A stretch of DNA of 64,000 nucleotides from Anisus vortex (Eukaryota; Mollusca; Gastropoda; Planorbidae), in contig OX421498.1 of assembly GCA_949126835.1 (NCBI GenBank), positions 36,053,799 to 36,117,798 on the forward strand, written 5' to 3'. The notes below the pieces were generated by a model. It was given only the letters and a program-made list of their open reading frames with translations, ran no database searches and was not told where the DNA came from. The translations under genes were made by a program, and so were the position numbers. Position 1 is the first letter of the stretch. Each line of letters opens with the position of its first letter. This document shows, in pieces, positions 1 to 12,613 of the stretch.

Positions 1-789
1 GACTATTGTTTACGAGCCTAATCCGTTCAGTATAATAATATAGACCAGTGGTACAGACACAGAGTGGAATCAAACCTGCAGCGAAATAAATGTTTGTTGT
101 CTGTACACAGGGAAATATCCTTCAACTAAAATCTCGAACAAAACAAAAACCTAGGAATAAACTAGAGCTAGACCTATAACCACCATCTTACGGATGCAAT
201 GGTTGTTGTTTTTTTTAAATATGTTTGCGGATGCACTCAAGTACAATGACTTGAGGCGACTTTACACCCACTTCAAAGTGAAAATGAAAGGATTTCTCTT
301 TTCAAAACTCTTGACACCACAGGATCTGAAACAAACTTTAGGGGTAATAATAGAATTGAAGCGAGTAACTGCGAAAACGGTTCTTCGATGGGGGTTTTTT
401 AAGCCCCGTGTCAGTTAATTAACGGTGTTCAAATGAACTCTTTGGTGTTTAAATGAACACTTGGGGAGCGACAGAACGAACCGGCTGCACTGACCTATTA
501 AAGAGAGCGAGAGAGGGGGGGATGCCTTCTGTCTTAACCAAACACGTTAAATTCCACAACGTAATCATAATGAAAAGAAAGATAGGGGACAGCGGGAAAA
601 GAATGAAAAAAAAAGTATAACCAAAGTTCTGATGAGACAGCTGATTGTAACGAGACGAGTATTAGGACATCAGCGTATTGCAGCTGCAGTACATTGAAGG
701 CGAGTTATGACAAGCAATTAGGTCATCGAGACACGACGTTGTTAGACCAGGTTTAACGTTAGAGCGGCGGTTACGTGTCAGCGGCAGTT
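1..789. other. non-coding, AT-rich DNA
   Basis: I see no gene here. A 74-codon open frame at 194-418 has no splice context, no recognisable domain and an ordinary composition, so I do not call it. Short runs of T and a GA-rich patch near 500-520 are the only structure. Confidence 0.5.
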
Positions 790-1075
790 ATTCGACTTGC
801 GGTTCCCTATCAAATCACAGACTCAACGTCATAACGATTCCGTATCAAATCAAAGAATGAACTCGCCTTCAACCGTTCCCTATAAATCACATACTTCGAT
901 GTGTCGCAACGGGTTCCTAATCAACCACAGATTCAACTTGTACCTATGATTTCCCATCAATAACAGAGACTCAACTTGACTTAACGATTCCGTATCAAAT
1001 CAAAGAATGGACTTATCTCAACTGTTCCATACCAAATCACTAACTCGACTTGTCTCAACGGTTTGTTTATCAATA
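790..1075. repeat. diverged tandem repeat, about 40-45 bp units
   Basis: Imperfect copies of a unit containing 'TTCCCTATCAAATCACAGA' followed by a 'CTCAAC' block recur about six times. Copies differ by many substitutions and small indels, so the array is old. No gene overlaps it. Confidence 0.5.
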
Positions 1076-1639
1076 TTTTAGTTTTTTTTGTGTTTTTTTT
1101 TTCGTAAAGAGCGAATCCACTTCCTCAGAAACATCGCGAAGACCGCGACAATGTCAACAATGAAGGTAATTTCCGGCATTTAACCCAACCCACATATACC
1201 TCAACACAGAGAAACCTTTCATTTAAAAAGCGCTGTACCCCCCACCCTTTTTCTTTCTTCAATCCCATACGGAAAAAGGATTTTTATTGTGACCTTCGTA
1301 GAAAGTTCATTGAAAGTAGTGTCGATGTGTCACCTTTCATTAAGAACACTAATCTGCTTGTCCACTCCCAGCGACGAAGATGACTTAAAAAAAAAAATAT
1401 CCGACATGGAAAATCGCTGAATTTAAATATAGCAGCCGCCTGGTCCCCTATAATATGATGGTCGCGCCCCTCCTCGTTAATGCGGAACTTGCATGTGACT
1501 CACGCGAACACCCATACAGACCCGCACATTTACAACCTAATCAGTGATGACCAAGATAAAACACAACTTCTGTTCACAACGTTACATTTAGTCGAGCAGT
1601 AAAATGTAAAAACAAAAAGAAGAAAGAAATGGTCATCTA

Positions 1640-1860
1640 ACACTTGGCTGGCCACACAATCTCAATAGTAAGCTGTAACGTCAACCGATCTACTATTTCA
1701 CCTGCCAAACGGATAAGAACCTTAAGTTGTTGTGTTTTTTTTTTTAAGAACTTTAAAGCTTGAACACTTGGCTGGCCACACACTATCACGAGTGAACCGT
1801 TGTAATATAAAGCCGATGTACTTCTTCACCTGCCCAGCGGCTAAGAACATAAGCCTACAC
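1640..1860. repeat. tandem duplication of a segment of about 125 bp
   Basis: The block beginning 'AACACTTGGCTGGCCACACA' near 1640 reappears near 1764 with the same order of landmarks: a block with TCACCTGCC, then GATAAGAAC or GCTAAGAAC. The two copies are clearly related but diverged. Confidence 0.55.
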
Positions 1861-2910
1861 AGGATTAAGAACGAAACTTTAATACATGTAATTAAAAATC
1901 AGACTTTTTAAACTTACGTTTTTTTTAAAAAAAAACTTCACACATCAATGATTATTTGATAATTTAAACATTTCATAAAGCATATTATATATAGTATATA
2001 GTCGAGAAAAAAACTAAAACTGCCAGGAATTTCCGAACACGATTTCTAAAACAAAAACAAAATGTAAACAGCCCAGTATCAGAAGGTAAACAGCCAAAAT
2101 GTACGATGGAACAACGCGCTAGTAACACTTGTACAAAAACACTGTCATTGCCGTAAGCAGTCCAAGTTTACATTTTCTGCCACCTTCTTTTCTTTTTTTT
2201 TTTTTTTTCAACTAGCAGATAGGTAAAAAAAAATCACAATATTTGGTCACGTGATCTGGTCGTACGACGTTTTGGGCTCGAGCCTCCCCCCACCCCTCCC
2301 CACATCCTTCCAGTCGTCTTCTTACCTTGATTTCATTAGGGGGGAAAGAGAAGCCCTACGATTAAAATAGAACTTGTAAGCAAAACAGGACGTCGGGCGG
2401 TTAGAGGTGTGTGTGGGGGGAGGAGAGAGGGGGGAAAACGGGCGGAAGGACGGGGCCCCGAACTGAACAGGTACGGTAGTGTTTTACTTCAGTGCACATA
2501 ACGTGTGCACAATTTATGAGTAACCGCACCCCCCCCCCTTATTTTTTCCCAAATAAAAAACAAACAAACAACAATTTAAACATTGAAAAGAAAAATAAAT
2601 TATGGTATTACCTTTCGAAGCTTATACAGGAGTTATATATAGGCAGAATGAATCGTAGGCCTACGTATGATACCAGACTAAGCCCTAGACGTAAAGTGCT
2701 AATTAAAAGGTGGTATGATCTCGGTCGACGTGGCCACGCCCCACAAAGAGTCACCGATTTAAATATAGTAGACCTAATATTATATATTATTATATATACA
2801 ATGCACTTTTGACTCCCTTTCAAAGGCCCTTTGTGTTTATGATTTGCATTGGACCGATACAGCGGCGTCAACCAAAACAAAAAATTTGTAGGGCAAGGGG
2901 GCGTAAGAGT
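1861..2910. other. non-coding stretch
   Basis: It holds homopurine and homopyrimidine patches near 2280-2460 and A/T runs. Open frames at 2492-2812 and 2608-2880 overlap on opposite strands, resemble no family I know and show no exon borders, so I do not call a gene. Confidence 0.45.
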
Positions 2911-2911
2911 A

Positions 2912-3185
2912 GCCCACCCGTCAGACCAAACTAATCTATAGGGCCGGTGGAACAGCGTTCACCAGTTTCTGTGGCCTCGGCGTACTAGGTGATGGTGTGG
3001 CCATCTCTATGCACAGCCGCCTTTACTTTACCTTTACTAAGGCCAGGCACCCGTCAGAGCTGGGTAGGCTCAAGGAAAACATCCAGACCCGGGAAAAAAA
3101 TTCTAGCCTGCACCAGAATTCGAACCCAGGACCTTCCGTGCGCCAGCCGAACGCGCTGCCGCACGGCCACCAAAGCGTAGTGCCT
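2912..3185 (-). mobile_element. tRNA-derived SINE, family A, copy 1
   Basis: This block recurs in the window at about 3885, 5297, 28240 (opposite strand) and 34088. Read on the minus strand it starts with a tRNA-like head whose RNA polymerase III B box matches GGTTCGAATCC (plus-strand 'GAATTCGAACCC' near 3117). It then has a body containing 'ACCCAGCTCTGACGGG' and a tail containing 'CCACAGAAACTGGTGAACGC'. The chance ORFs at 2989-3194 are SINE sequence and not genes. Confidence 0.75.
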
Positions 3186-3189
3186 ACAA

Positions 3190-3884
3190 TATGAAACAAT
3201 TATCTCAACTGAACATTCCGCACGTGTGCAACTATGTGGCCAACACAGTTCATATTCATTTATTATTATTAGTAGTATTATATTTAGTCAACGTATATGA
3301 CAGACAACAAAAGAATGAAGGAAGTAAACAGGTCAACCACAATAACATAATGCAATTAAATTAGGACTGGAACAAAAATTAGAAAGAGAACCTTTTTTTT
3401 TTAAGCTAAACACAAAACCACGGGTGAAAATGTTCGTTTTGTAACAAACAAAAAAATAAACATGGCATAGACTTTATGCAAAAATGTTACACATGGCTAA
3501 AGAAGGGGAGGCTACACACGCCCGCGCGTAGATTTACGAAGGATGAAGGAAAGATTATAGATAGAAAGCAGACCATGCTCAATACAACATAAATACCTAA
3601 GGGCGAATCCCCCCCGGCTTATAAAAGTACAACAGAGACTCAGCCGCATCCAAGGCGGTTTTGATTTTTTTAAACCACAGTTGGATACGTTTCCTGTTAC
3701 GACGTTGTTATTATCACAACCAGTTGACCCTCAGACACACTGCATCCATTTAAAGGTTATTGTGTATTTTGATAGATATAAAAACAAAACAAGAACGCCA
3801 ATAGAAGGAAAACGAAACAATACAAGGTCAAGAGTATCCAATCACAGCAATCGCAGTAGTAAGTAAGTAAAGTATCCCGTAGGA
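3190..3884. other. non-coding stretch
   Basis: This is AT-rich DNA with no recognisable gene. A 61-codon frame at 3681-3866 has no supporting feature. Confidence 0.45.
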
Positions 3885-4145
3885 ACAAACTGATCATAGG
3901 GATGGTGAAGGAGCGTTCAACAGTTTCTGTGGCCACAGCATACTAGGGGATAAGTGGTCAGCCCAATGCCTATCCTCCTTTACTTTACCCCAACTTATGT
4001 CAGGTAGGCTACCCATCAGAGCTGGGTAAACCCAGGGACACCATTAAATCCCGGGGAAACAAAAATCATAGCCACCACCTGGATTCGAACCCAGAACATT
4101 CGAATCGCCAGTCGAAGGCGCTGCCGCTCGGACACAGTGCCCCAT
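3885..4145 (-). mobile_element. tRNA-derived SINE, family A, copy 2
   Basis: It has the same order of landmarks as the copy at 2912: the 'AGTTTCTGTGGCC' block, the 'CATCAGAGCTGGGTA' block, then 'GGATTCGAACCC' (a reverse-strand B box near 4081) and the tRNA-like terminus ending near 'GGACACAGTGCCCC'. It contains substitutions and is an old copy. Confidence 0.75.
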
Positions 4146-4410
4146 ACAGGATCACAGAGTTAGCGCTAATGTTCATTTTAGAATTCGGTATTTAGTGTTA
4201 CATTTCACAGTTTTCAGGGTGTTTTTTTTTCAAAACAGCTTATTTCAAGAGGTTACGTTTATGTATTTTGAAATCAACCAATTCAGGAGCACAGACCAAT
4301 TAATATTTTATAGGAAACGTAACATATAACTTTTGTCCCGCTCGATCGAACGGACTTAAAGTCCCCAGGGAAAAAAAAGGCAACTCAGAAAAACAAATAT
4401 ACAATATACA

Positions 4411-4629
4411 TATATAGTATATGTTGGTTTTATATATAGTATATGTTGGTTTTATATATAGTATATGTTGGTTTTATATATAGTATATGTTGGTTTTATA
4501 TATAGTATATGTTGGTTTTATATATAGTATATGTTGGTTTTATATATAGTATATGTTGGTTTTATATATAGTATATTTTGGTTTTATATATAGTATATGT
4601 TGGTTTTATATATAGTATATGTTGGTTTT
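4411..4629. repeat. 22-bp minisatellite, about 10 copies
   Basis: The unit TATATAGTATATGTTGGTTT plus TA is repeated about ten times with almost no variation; one copy has TTT for TGT. Such homogeneity implies recent expansion. The array lies in non-coding DNA, roughly 180 bases left of the assembly gap. Confidence 0.9.
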
Positions 4630-4807
4630 GCCATTTACGGTAAATAAACTAAAATTAAACGCGCCACCTTTAATTATTTGCACTCCACAACAGGAGGGGG
4701 GGAGGGGGAGTTTCTCGCCGCAATCCTCGGAATTTGTCCAGTAGTTTTTTAAACGATTGATATGTACATCAGTGGTGATGCATCAATGTTTAAATGAATC
4801 TAACCCA

Positions 4808-5007
4808 NNNNNNNNNNNNNNNNNNNNNNNNNNNNNNNNNNNNNNNNNNNNNNNNNNNNNNNNNNNNNNNNNNNNNNNNNNNNNNNNNNNNNNNNNNNNN
4901 NNNNNNNNNNNNNNNNNNNNNNNNNNNNNNNNNNNNNNNNNNNNNNNNNNNNNNNNNNNNNNNNNNNNNNNNNNNNNNNNNNNNNNNNNNNNNNNNNNNN
5001 NNNNNNN
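4808..5007. other. assembly gap (200 N)
   Basis: Exactly 200 undetermined bases. The round number suggests a placeholder of unknown true length. Open frames that read through it are meaningless. Confidence 0.99.
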
Positions 5008-5296
5008 AGATCACACTGTTGACAGTCGGATGAAACCAAATCTACATCCTAGACGCCAAGCCGACAGACACGCAAGTATGAACTGTCAAGTGTCAATTAA
5101 AATGTCATTTCGAAACAACAACATCACTGGCTGTGAACTTATACAGAACGAAGTTTGTCAGATGATGGTTTTCACAATTGTTGTTGTTGTTGTTTTAAAC
5201 ACAGGGTCAGGGTATCATGTCTCTGTGTTCATCAGTTGTGTCAAAGTGACACAAGGAATCTCATTACTCTTTGGCAGTACAAAAGTGAAGTACCCT

Positions 5297-5527
5297 TCGC
5301 ACCAAATTGATCGTAGGGCCGATGAAGCGACGTTCGACAGTTTCTGTGGATTGTGTTGCCAGCAAAATTTCCCCAGCCACTTTTACCCCAACCCAAGTCA
5401 GGCACCCATCAGAACTGGGTAGACTCAGGGACACCTTCCGGTCCCGGGGAAAAATCCTAACCTTCACCAGGATTCGAACCCAGAACCTTCGGAACGCCAG
5501 TCGAACGCGTTGCCACCGTCCCCCTGT
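5297..5527 (-). mobile_element. tRNA-derived SINE, family A, copy 3
   Basis: It carries the family landmarks: 'GTTCGACAGTTTCTGTGG' near 5332, 'CCCATCAGAACTGGGTAGA' near 5404, and a reverse-strand B box 'GGATTCGAACCC' near 5470. It shows that the recurring block is dispersed and is not a local duplication. Confidence 0.75.
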
Positions 5528-5529
5528 TT

Positions 5530-6430
5530 GGTAGAACAATATTGATTCATTATGACAAAGTAACTCACGGAATCTCACTTCTCTTTGACAGTTTATGTAT
5601 TCAATCAGTTATGTCAGGGTGACTAATTAAATCTCATGTAACTTTGCCAGTAAATTATTTATTAATTTTGACAAAGCGACATACATAATCTCATTTCTCT
5701 TTCGGCGCTGTCTCCAATTCATTCAATGTGCATGCGAGACAAGTCACATTTTGTTCAAATCACACAATACCCACCACTGGGGGAACACGTTGGCCCACAC
5801 TAAAACCCACAAGCTAGAAACCCACAACAGTTTTTTTAAACCAGGAAGTGGGCTTCGAAATACATTTTTTTTCGTCTTCAAAGAGTTTGCCTGTAAGTAG
5901 AATATGGTTCCAGAGGGGACACATATCCAAAATGGTGCTCTGAATGGCTAATATAGAAATGGGTCATTCTGGGAAAAACTTGGGTTTAAAACGGTCATAT
6001 TGTTTACTTGATGCGTCATTCAAAGTGCAATACACGGATTCATTTATAACGACAGCGTCAAATAATAGTTGCAAATATCTTAGTTTGGTTTAAGCCAATT
6101 CCAAAGGCGAAGACTTTCGAAGAAGGGCTTTTAGGAAAAAAAAAACCATCAACAGACTTTAAGAATAAAAACAGTCTGAACATGTTTCTGCTTTATGAGC
6201 ATGCTATTGAGGGCTGCATTAGCCAGGAGAAGCAGAAAACACAAGAATGGAAGGTTTATTGCGTCTTGTCATTTTCCGTGTTTCGGGGGTCGCGAAGGAT
6301 ATCAAAAAATAACAACAACAGTGATGGTGGCAGGGCGTCACGATGCTATTATCGCCTGTCACGACTGGAGTCTTGTTTCACAAATGAACCCTGGGACGAC
6401 AATTGTAAACCTCTTTTGGAGGTTAGCTGT
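5530..6430. other. non-coding stretch before the 34-bp array
   Basis: From 5540 to 5710, loosely repeated 'TGACAAAGTGAC...AATCTCATTTCTCTTT' blocks suggest a decayed tandem repeat. Overlapping open frames at 6182-6448 run into the minisatellite and have no recognisable domain. Confidence 0.4.
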
Positions 6431-7735
6431 GTAACGGTTCATGGATGAGCAGAGGAAAGCCATTGTAACGGTTCATGGATGAGCAGAGGAAAGCCATTGT
6501 AACGGTTCATGGATGAGCAGAGGAAAGCCATTGTAACGGTTCATGGATGAGCAGAGGAAAGCCATTGTAACGGTTCATGGATGAGCAGAGGAAAGCCATT
6601 GTAACGGTTCATGGATGAGCAGAGGAAAGCCATTGTAACGGTTCATGGATGAGCAGAGGAAAGCCATTGTAACGGTTCATGGATGAGCAGAGGAAAGCCA
6701 TTGTAACGGTTCATGGATGAGCAGAGGAAAGAAATTGTAACGGTTCATGGATGAGCAGAGGAAAGCCATTGTAACGTTTCATGGATGAGCAGAGGAAAGC
6801 CATTGTAACGGTTCATGGATGAGCAGAGGAAAGCCATTGTAACGGTTCATGGATGAGCAGAGGAAAGCCATTGTAACGTTTCATGGATGAGCAGAGGAAA
6901 GCCATTGTAACGGTTCATGGATGAGCAGAGGTAAGCCATTGTAACGGTTCATGGATGAGCAGAGGAAAGCCATTGTAACGTTTCATGGATGAGCAGAGGA
7001 AAGCCATTGTAACGTTTCATGGATGAGCAGAGGAAAGCCATTGTAACGTTTCATGGATGAGCAGAGGAAAGCCATTGTAACGTTTCATGGATGAGCAGAG
7101 GAAAGCCATTGTAACGTTTCAGAGATGAGCAGAGGAAAGCCATTGTAACGTTTCAGAGATGAGCAGAGGAAAGCCATTGTAACGTTTCATGGATGAGCAG
7201 AGGAAAGCCATTGTAACGTTTCATGGATGAGCAGAGGAAAGCCATTGTAACGTTTCATGGATGAGCAGAGGAAAGCCATTGTAACGTTTCATGGATGAGC
7301 AGAGGAAAGCCATTGTAACGGTTCATGGATGAGCAGAGGAAAGCCATTGTAACGTTTCATGGATGAGCAGAGGAAAGCCATTGTAACGTTTCATGGATGA
7401 GCAGAGGAAAGCCATTGTAACGTTTCATGGATGAGCAGAGGAAAGCCATTGTAACGTTTCATGGATGAGCAGAGGAAAGCCATTGTAACGTTTCAGAGAT
7501 GAGCAGAGGAAAGCCATTGTAACGTTTCAGAGATGAGCAGAGGAAAAGCCATTGCAACGTTTCAGAGATAAGAAGAGGAAAGCTTTTGTAACGTTTCAGA
7601 GATGAGCAGTGGAAAGCCATTGTAACGTTTCAGAGATGAGCAGAGGAAAAGCCATTGTAACGTTTCAGAGATGAGGAGAGGAAAGCCATTGTTACGTTTC
7701 AGAGATAAGAAGAGGAAAGCTATTGTAAGTTTAAT
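6431..7735. repeat. 34-bp minisatellite, about 38 copies
   Basis: The unit starts GTAACGGTTCATGGATGAGC and ends AGAGGAAAGCCATT. Copies show a left-to-right order of variants: GTAACGG with CATGG on the left, GTAACGT with CATGG in the middle, and GTAACGT with CAGAG on the right, where decay (indels, AAGAAG) also increases. There are no unique spacers, so it is not a CRISPR-like array. Confidence 0.95.
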
Positions 7736-7774
7736 TGTAACGTGTTATTGTAACACTCCATTCCCCGTAAACAA

Positions 7775-7860
7775 ATCTTAGCTTTCGTCTGGATTGGAAC
7801 CCGGGACCTTCCGTACGCCAGCCCATCGCATTGCCAGGTCACTGCGCCCCCCATAATGCT
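7775..7860 (-). mobile_element. SINE family A fragment (tRNA-like head only)
   Basis: 'TGGATTGGAACCCGGGACCTTCCGTACGCC', split by wear, matches the tRNA-like head of the family A SINEs. The body is absent, so this is a truncated copy next to the 34-bp array. Confidence 0.6.
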
Positions 7861-8672
7861 TATTACAGCTGGACCAAATTGAACATTTTGAGGTTTTGAG
7901 TTTTATCAATACTCATTGAACACATAAAAACATGTTAATATTTCCTCAAAGCATAAGATTAACTAAATTTAAATTTCTAAACGCCCACATCAAGGGCCTA
8001 CTTGGTGTGCTGCAAAATTTAGTAGGGAGTGAGTTATGTCTATAACCGTCTGTACACATTTAAAATGCGGGCAAGTAATGTTGGTTTTATAAATCAAGTG
8101 TTTACTAAGTGGCGGGCGACCCAATGAATCAACAGGGCAATGCACAGGCCACTCAAAACTGGCGCCTCTGCCGGGTGGGAAACGAAGAAGTCCCTCGACG
8201 AGCCCTCAAAAAGTCCTCAGAAACATGGACATGTATTAGCGAGCGCGTAAACAAACAGAATAATTTCATCTTAAAAACAAACAAACAAGCAACAACAAAA
8301 CCAACAGCAGTATGTGCAAGATTGTATCACTACTGGCTCAACATCAACATGTCTAACTGACCTACAAAGACTTCATGTCAGGATATTAATCTCACACACG
8401 CAACGACGCAAATGCCAAATAATTGTGATTCCTGATCTGTATACAAGTTTCCAGCAAGTGTTACCTGCATGGATCCAAACAGTGAATCAGACAACGGCAG
8501 CAGCCAACGTTTGGGGGACACGGCGATTCAACTGATATCAGCTTCTGTATTCTTGTTCTTAACAAAAACAAAGTATCACCAGTTCTCAAACCTTGGGGGA
8601 CAATGCTATCCTGAAGTTTGGTACGGCGGTGTTCTAGGCCCTAAGTGCAGCACTATGGGAACCGGACTAGAT
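7861..8672. other. non-coding stretch
   Basis: Three short overlapping frames at 8109-8801 lack recognisable domains and span into a MITE, so I do not call them. Confidence 0.4.
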
Positions 8673-8895
8673 CAGGGGGTCGTCAACCTACGACAAGCGT
8701 GTCACATATGGCACACAGAGCAATTTTCAATGGCAAGGCGGAAGACTTCACAAAGACAATGCAAGTTTTTGTTGTTGTTGTTGTTTTTTCACAAACAGTG
8801 AGTACAAGAGCAGGATAAGTTTTAGGCTCTTGGCACGCTGTATGAATTAGAAATCTTACTTTGGCACACTATTATCAAAAGGTTGCCGACCCCTG
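8673..8895. mobile_element. hAT-type MITE
   Basis: The ends are inverted: CAGGGGGTCGTCAACC on the left and GGTTGCCGACCCCTG on the right. The 8-bp flanks GACTAGAT and GATTACAT match at six of eight positions, as expected for an aged hAT target duplication. The interior has 'GGCACACAGAGC' and 'TTTGGCACACTATTATCAAA', which reappear near 53.9-54.1 kb and 55.75 kb, so this is a family. Confidence 0.7.
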
Positions 8896-10148
8896 GATTA
8901 CATTACTATTTCGAGGGTCTCTAGTTCATATTTAGTGAGGTCGACATTTTTTACATGGGGGATAAGGCACCACCCCCCTCCCTTACCCCAGTAAATCCAA
9001 CTAAAAGTAAAAGGAAACAGATTGTTGTTAGGGAAAAGTGAAGGCAAAATGCTTCTGAGATTCTTGCTGGGGACAAAATCTCCTAGTATGCCGAGACCTA
9101 AGAAACTGAAAATGGGTAACCCGCTTAACTTTAATTATTGCCTTAAAAAAAGGTGTGTGTTTTTTTTTTTCAACAAGTTTCAAATACGCTAATTAATTGT
9201 CTGGGCAGGAAAGGAAAAACTACAGTGTTTTTATTGCCAATCTGAAAGGCTTCAACTGATTTGATTTCCTGTAAATGATGGATTTCTTTTCATGTACGGA
9301 TGGCGATCATGGGTCTACTCATTTCTGATGGGCACCCAACACCCCACCGGTGTGGGCCAGTGGGCCTTTAGCTGGCTACACAAACAGTAAAATCAATGAG
9401 CTCCGCCTGCTTCCCTGTCTTGAGATCATATAGATTAGAAAGACTCACAAAGGAATATTTTCGAACTTAAATTATAAGCAGGATCAGTTGGGAACAATAA
9501 GCTATAATAAACCTTTTTTTAACCCAGGATAAAGTGGCCGTCCATAAATGACATCAAGCAGTTTTTGTTAAGTGTATGAGAATGTAAAATTTTAATGAAT
9601 ATACATTTTTTTCATATCAAGCAATTAGGATAAAATATTAGTTTATAAATTGTTTGGGATGGAATTGGGCGCGAGTTTACCTCCCCAACATTGTACTATT
9701 TGCATTCCCACATTGCTACACTCCTACGCCATCGACAATCAGAATTATTACAAAACACAATTTCTCTTTTTATCGACATTTTAAAGTAGAAATTGCATTT
9801 AAGTATGCAAATTAATGGTTTTAACGGAATGTTACATTGTCTAAACACGCCTTCTTCCCCTGGTCACAGTATCATTTCCTAACAGATGTTGTACACCTCC
9901 ACACACACCGTAGGGGCGTGACATCATTTATTTTATGGACGGCACCTTATCCACTTACGGTGGTGGCCTTAGCCAGCAGGAAAACAATATCCCTGTTTAT
10001 AAGGGTTCGCGTATGCTAATCCACAAAATGCTTACCAAGAGTAAGCAATGCCTTCGTAACGGCCCCAAATAAACAAAAGAGCATTTGAATTAGGCTCGGG
10101 TTTCATGGTTGGCCCCAAACCAATTTTGGCTCGAGTTACAGCTCTAAA
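8896..10148. other. non-coding stretch, possible SINE remnant
   Basis: Around 9015-9120, 'AAAGTGAAGG...CTCCTAGTATGCCGAGACC' faintly resembles the family A SINE body. The rest is AT-rich with no gene I can support. Confidence 0.35.
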
Positions 10149-10149
10149 T

Positions 10150-10477
10150 CCCCCCCCCCCCCCCCCCCCCGCCCCAAGCCGATCCTGACAAAAACCTATC
10201 ATCGAGGTCAAGCCAAATATAGAGCTGATGGGAGTGAAGTGAAACCACGCCCCCTTCTCTCCCCCCTTCCCCCCACCCACACCTACACTAAATAAATCAA
10301 TAGCTCACGACACAAACCCCCATCAGCAGTAGTTCGACCACTATGTTCATTTCAACCTAAGAAGAATAACGGAAATAATAATAATAATAATTGGTCATTT
10401 ATATAGCGCCTCACTCCATGCTAATGCAAGCGATATAAACATTTGAGCATAAAGTAACCCCCCCCCCCCCCCCCCCA
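10150..10477. repeat. two poly-C tracts
   Basis: There is a run of 21 C at 10150-10170 and one of about 20 C at 10458-10477. Long C/G runs recur across the window at repeat borders. Open frames across them encode only polyglycine or polyproline artefacts. Confidence 0.85.
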
Positions 10478-10479
10478 GC

Positions 10480-11190
10480 AGTACTGCGGCGGAGGTTTTT
10501 AACAAATCAACTCTTATCAAATCAAATGTGTGATTGAAAAAATCTAGGCATGAAAATCTGGTATAGAAAGCGTATATATACCTGATACTAATTATTTCCC
10601 AGTGCTGACCATACTTAAAGAGCATGAGTGAAATCATTAAATATAGAATGGCTTCATGGAATCAGAATAAAAGTTGTCATGATACACATGGCATTGAAAT
10701 TTTACTTGGGAACACAACACAAAATAGATTGAATAAAAGAAAGACATTGACTTAAAAATACTTTTTTTTCTTATTACAAATACATATTATGAGTTCTCTT
10801 TCTTCCCTGGTGGCAATTGTGAGTGGAATATGCCTCTAGTTCAAACCCTGGTATGAAAGAGGTACTTTACAAGGAGCAGAAAACCAATTCATCATAGAAT
10901 GCATGTGTCATTTAAAGAGTGTCAACACATAAACAAAAGTGTCCTTTACATTTGTAAAGAGGTTGAACAATGTAAATAGGTAACTGGGTTATGAATAATG
11001 CAGAGGTTGAGCACTTTGTGGGTGGGTTGGGGGGGGGGGGGGCGCAGACCTATTTTGACATAACACAAAGTCTCTTTCTTGTTTTTATACCAGTTATACC
11101 AGACTACATGTTAGTGAATTGTTTCCTGATCAAAGAAGCTTTGTTTGGTTTAAAGCTCAATGCACAATACACTATAATTATATGGATTTT
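10480..11190. other. non-coding stretch
   Basis: I see no gene. A G run at 11029-11042 interrupts a spurious open frame. Confidence 0.4.
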
Positions 11191-11204
11191 ATGCTTATTA
11201 TATA

Positions 11205-11635
11205 TACCGTATATTCTCGCGTATAAGTCGCACCTTTTTAACACAAAATTTCGACAAAAAGTAGGGGTGCGACTTATACACCTGACACTGTTTTTGTAAA
11301 GTTCGAAAAACATCACTACTCTGTCATAAAGTTTCCTACATATCCTCTATAGTTGATTGACGTTATGTAGAATTATTACGATATGCCTTTATTTGATTAT
11401 GTATGCCTTAAGCACGATAAAAACATTTTTTTAAGGAAAGTTTCCAAATTAGGGTGAATACTTAGTAACTTTTATGTTTAAAAGGTATGCATTTTTGATA
11501 AATTAAAAGGCAGTGTAACCCGGGAAGTCGGGGTGCGACTTATGCGCGGGTCAATGACAACGTATAAGAGAAAAAAATCTTAAACTAGAGGTGCGACTTA
11601 TACATCGGTGCGACTTATACGCTAGTATATACGGT
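11205..11635. mobile_element. MITE with 'GTATAAGTCGCACC' terminal inverted repeats
   Basis: The left end reads TACCGTATATTCTCGCGTAT then AAGTCGCACC. The right end reads GGTGCGACTTATACGCTAGT then ATATACGGTA, its inverse complement with few changes. Inside, inverted copies of 'GGTGCGACTTAT' recur. TA-rich flanks hide the exact target duplication. A related internal segment occurs at about 41.2 kb and an end fragment at about 35.77 kb. No transposase is encoded. Confidence 0.65.
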
Positions 11636-12610
11636 ATATATATATATATTTGTCAATATATAGGCCTATATATATATATTAGATATAAAGGTCTAAAGAA
11701 ATGATTCTATGCCAGTTTAAGTGTGCATTAGGTGTGTATGACCAGGAACCCCCACACAGCCAGCCCTACCTCTTTTCCCTTTATGCAAATTGATATGATT
11801 TTTTAAAGTAAGAATGCTTGGTTGGGTGAGCCCATTTAATTTGCCAGAAGAAATGCTTAAGACTTTGATTATCATACAGAGTGAATGATTATACCATACA
11901 GCTTCCAAAGCCCATTCATGGTCAATACAGGATTCTTATATAGATAACAAGCGGTGATGACTACTATAATAGCAATAGATCGAAAAATTTAAAAATGAAT
12001 ATGTTTTTGTTTTATTTGTCCTGTTGACAGAATATAAGAAATGCACTATTTCATTGTTTTTATTAGGGCCATAATTTCTTTGTTTATAGCAGTCTATAGA
12101 GTCACCTAAATTAAAGTTCTTTCTAATATTTTTGCTATAAATGAAACAATTTATTGCAAATGACACTGACATAAACATAATATGAAACTGCACATCAAAC
12201 TTGTAGAAAAACCTGGCATAGTTTCAACATCTGCATAATAATGGGTCAAAACACATTGTTTTCTATTATTGTGTTTTTATAGAATATTCTACAACTTATG
12301 CTTCAGATCTTACTGGTTGAACACGACAAAAAAAAAATAAAGTTGTATGTATCAGATATCAGGATTTATGTTCTGGTAGGGCGCTGATCAAATCTCTTAT
12401 ATCTCATAATCTACACGTACGGCTTTAGTTGACGTTCTCTCTATTCACTCAGATACTAGTTACAATTTAGCATGAAAAAACATTGAAAAAAAGAATAAAT
12501 GTCTGATTAAAAAAAAATAAAAAAAATCATTGGATAGGGATCATTCTCAAGTTGTTTTGAATTCAAATCTTCCATATTATATCTCAGTGACATGAGTTTT
12601 GCAAAAATGA
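11636..12610. other. non-coding, AT-rich stretch
   Basis: A TA-rich microsatellite lies at 11634-11690. I see nothing else in the rest of this stretch. Confidence 0.4.
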
Positions 12611-12613
12611 AGT

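Noticed and set aside
2492..2880. Overlapping 106- and 90-codon frames
   Set aside because: They lie on opposite strands with no recognisable domain, splice borders or repeat support.
4757..5422. 221-codon open frame
   Set aside because: It reads through 200 undetermined bases and a SINE.
6431..7735. CRISPR-like array
   Set aside because: Units are head to tail with no unique spacers, in an animal-type genome without cas genes.
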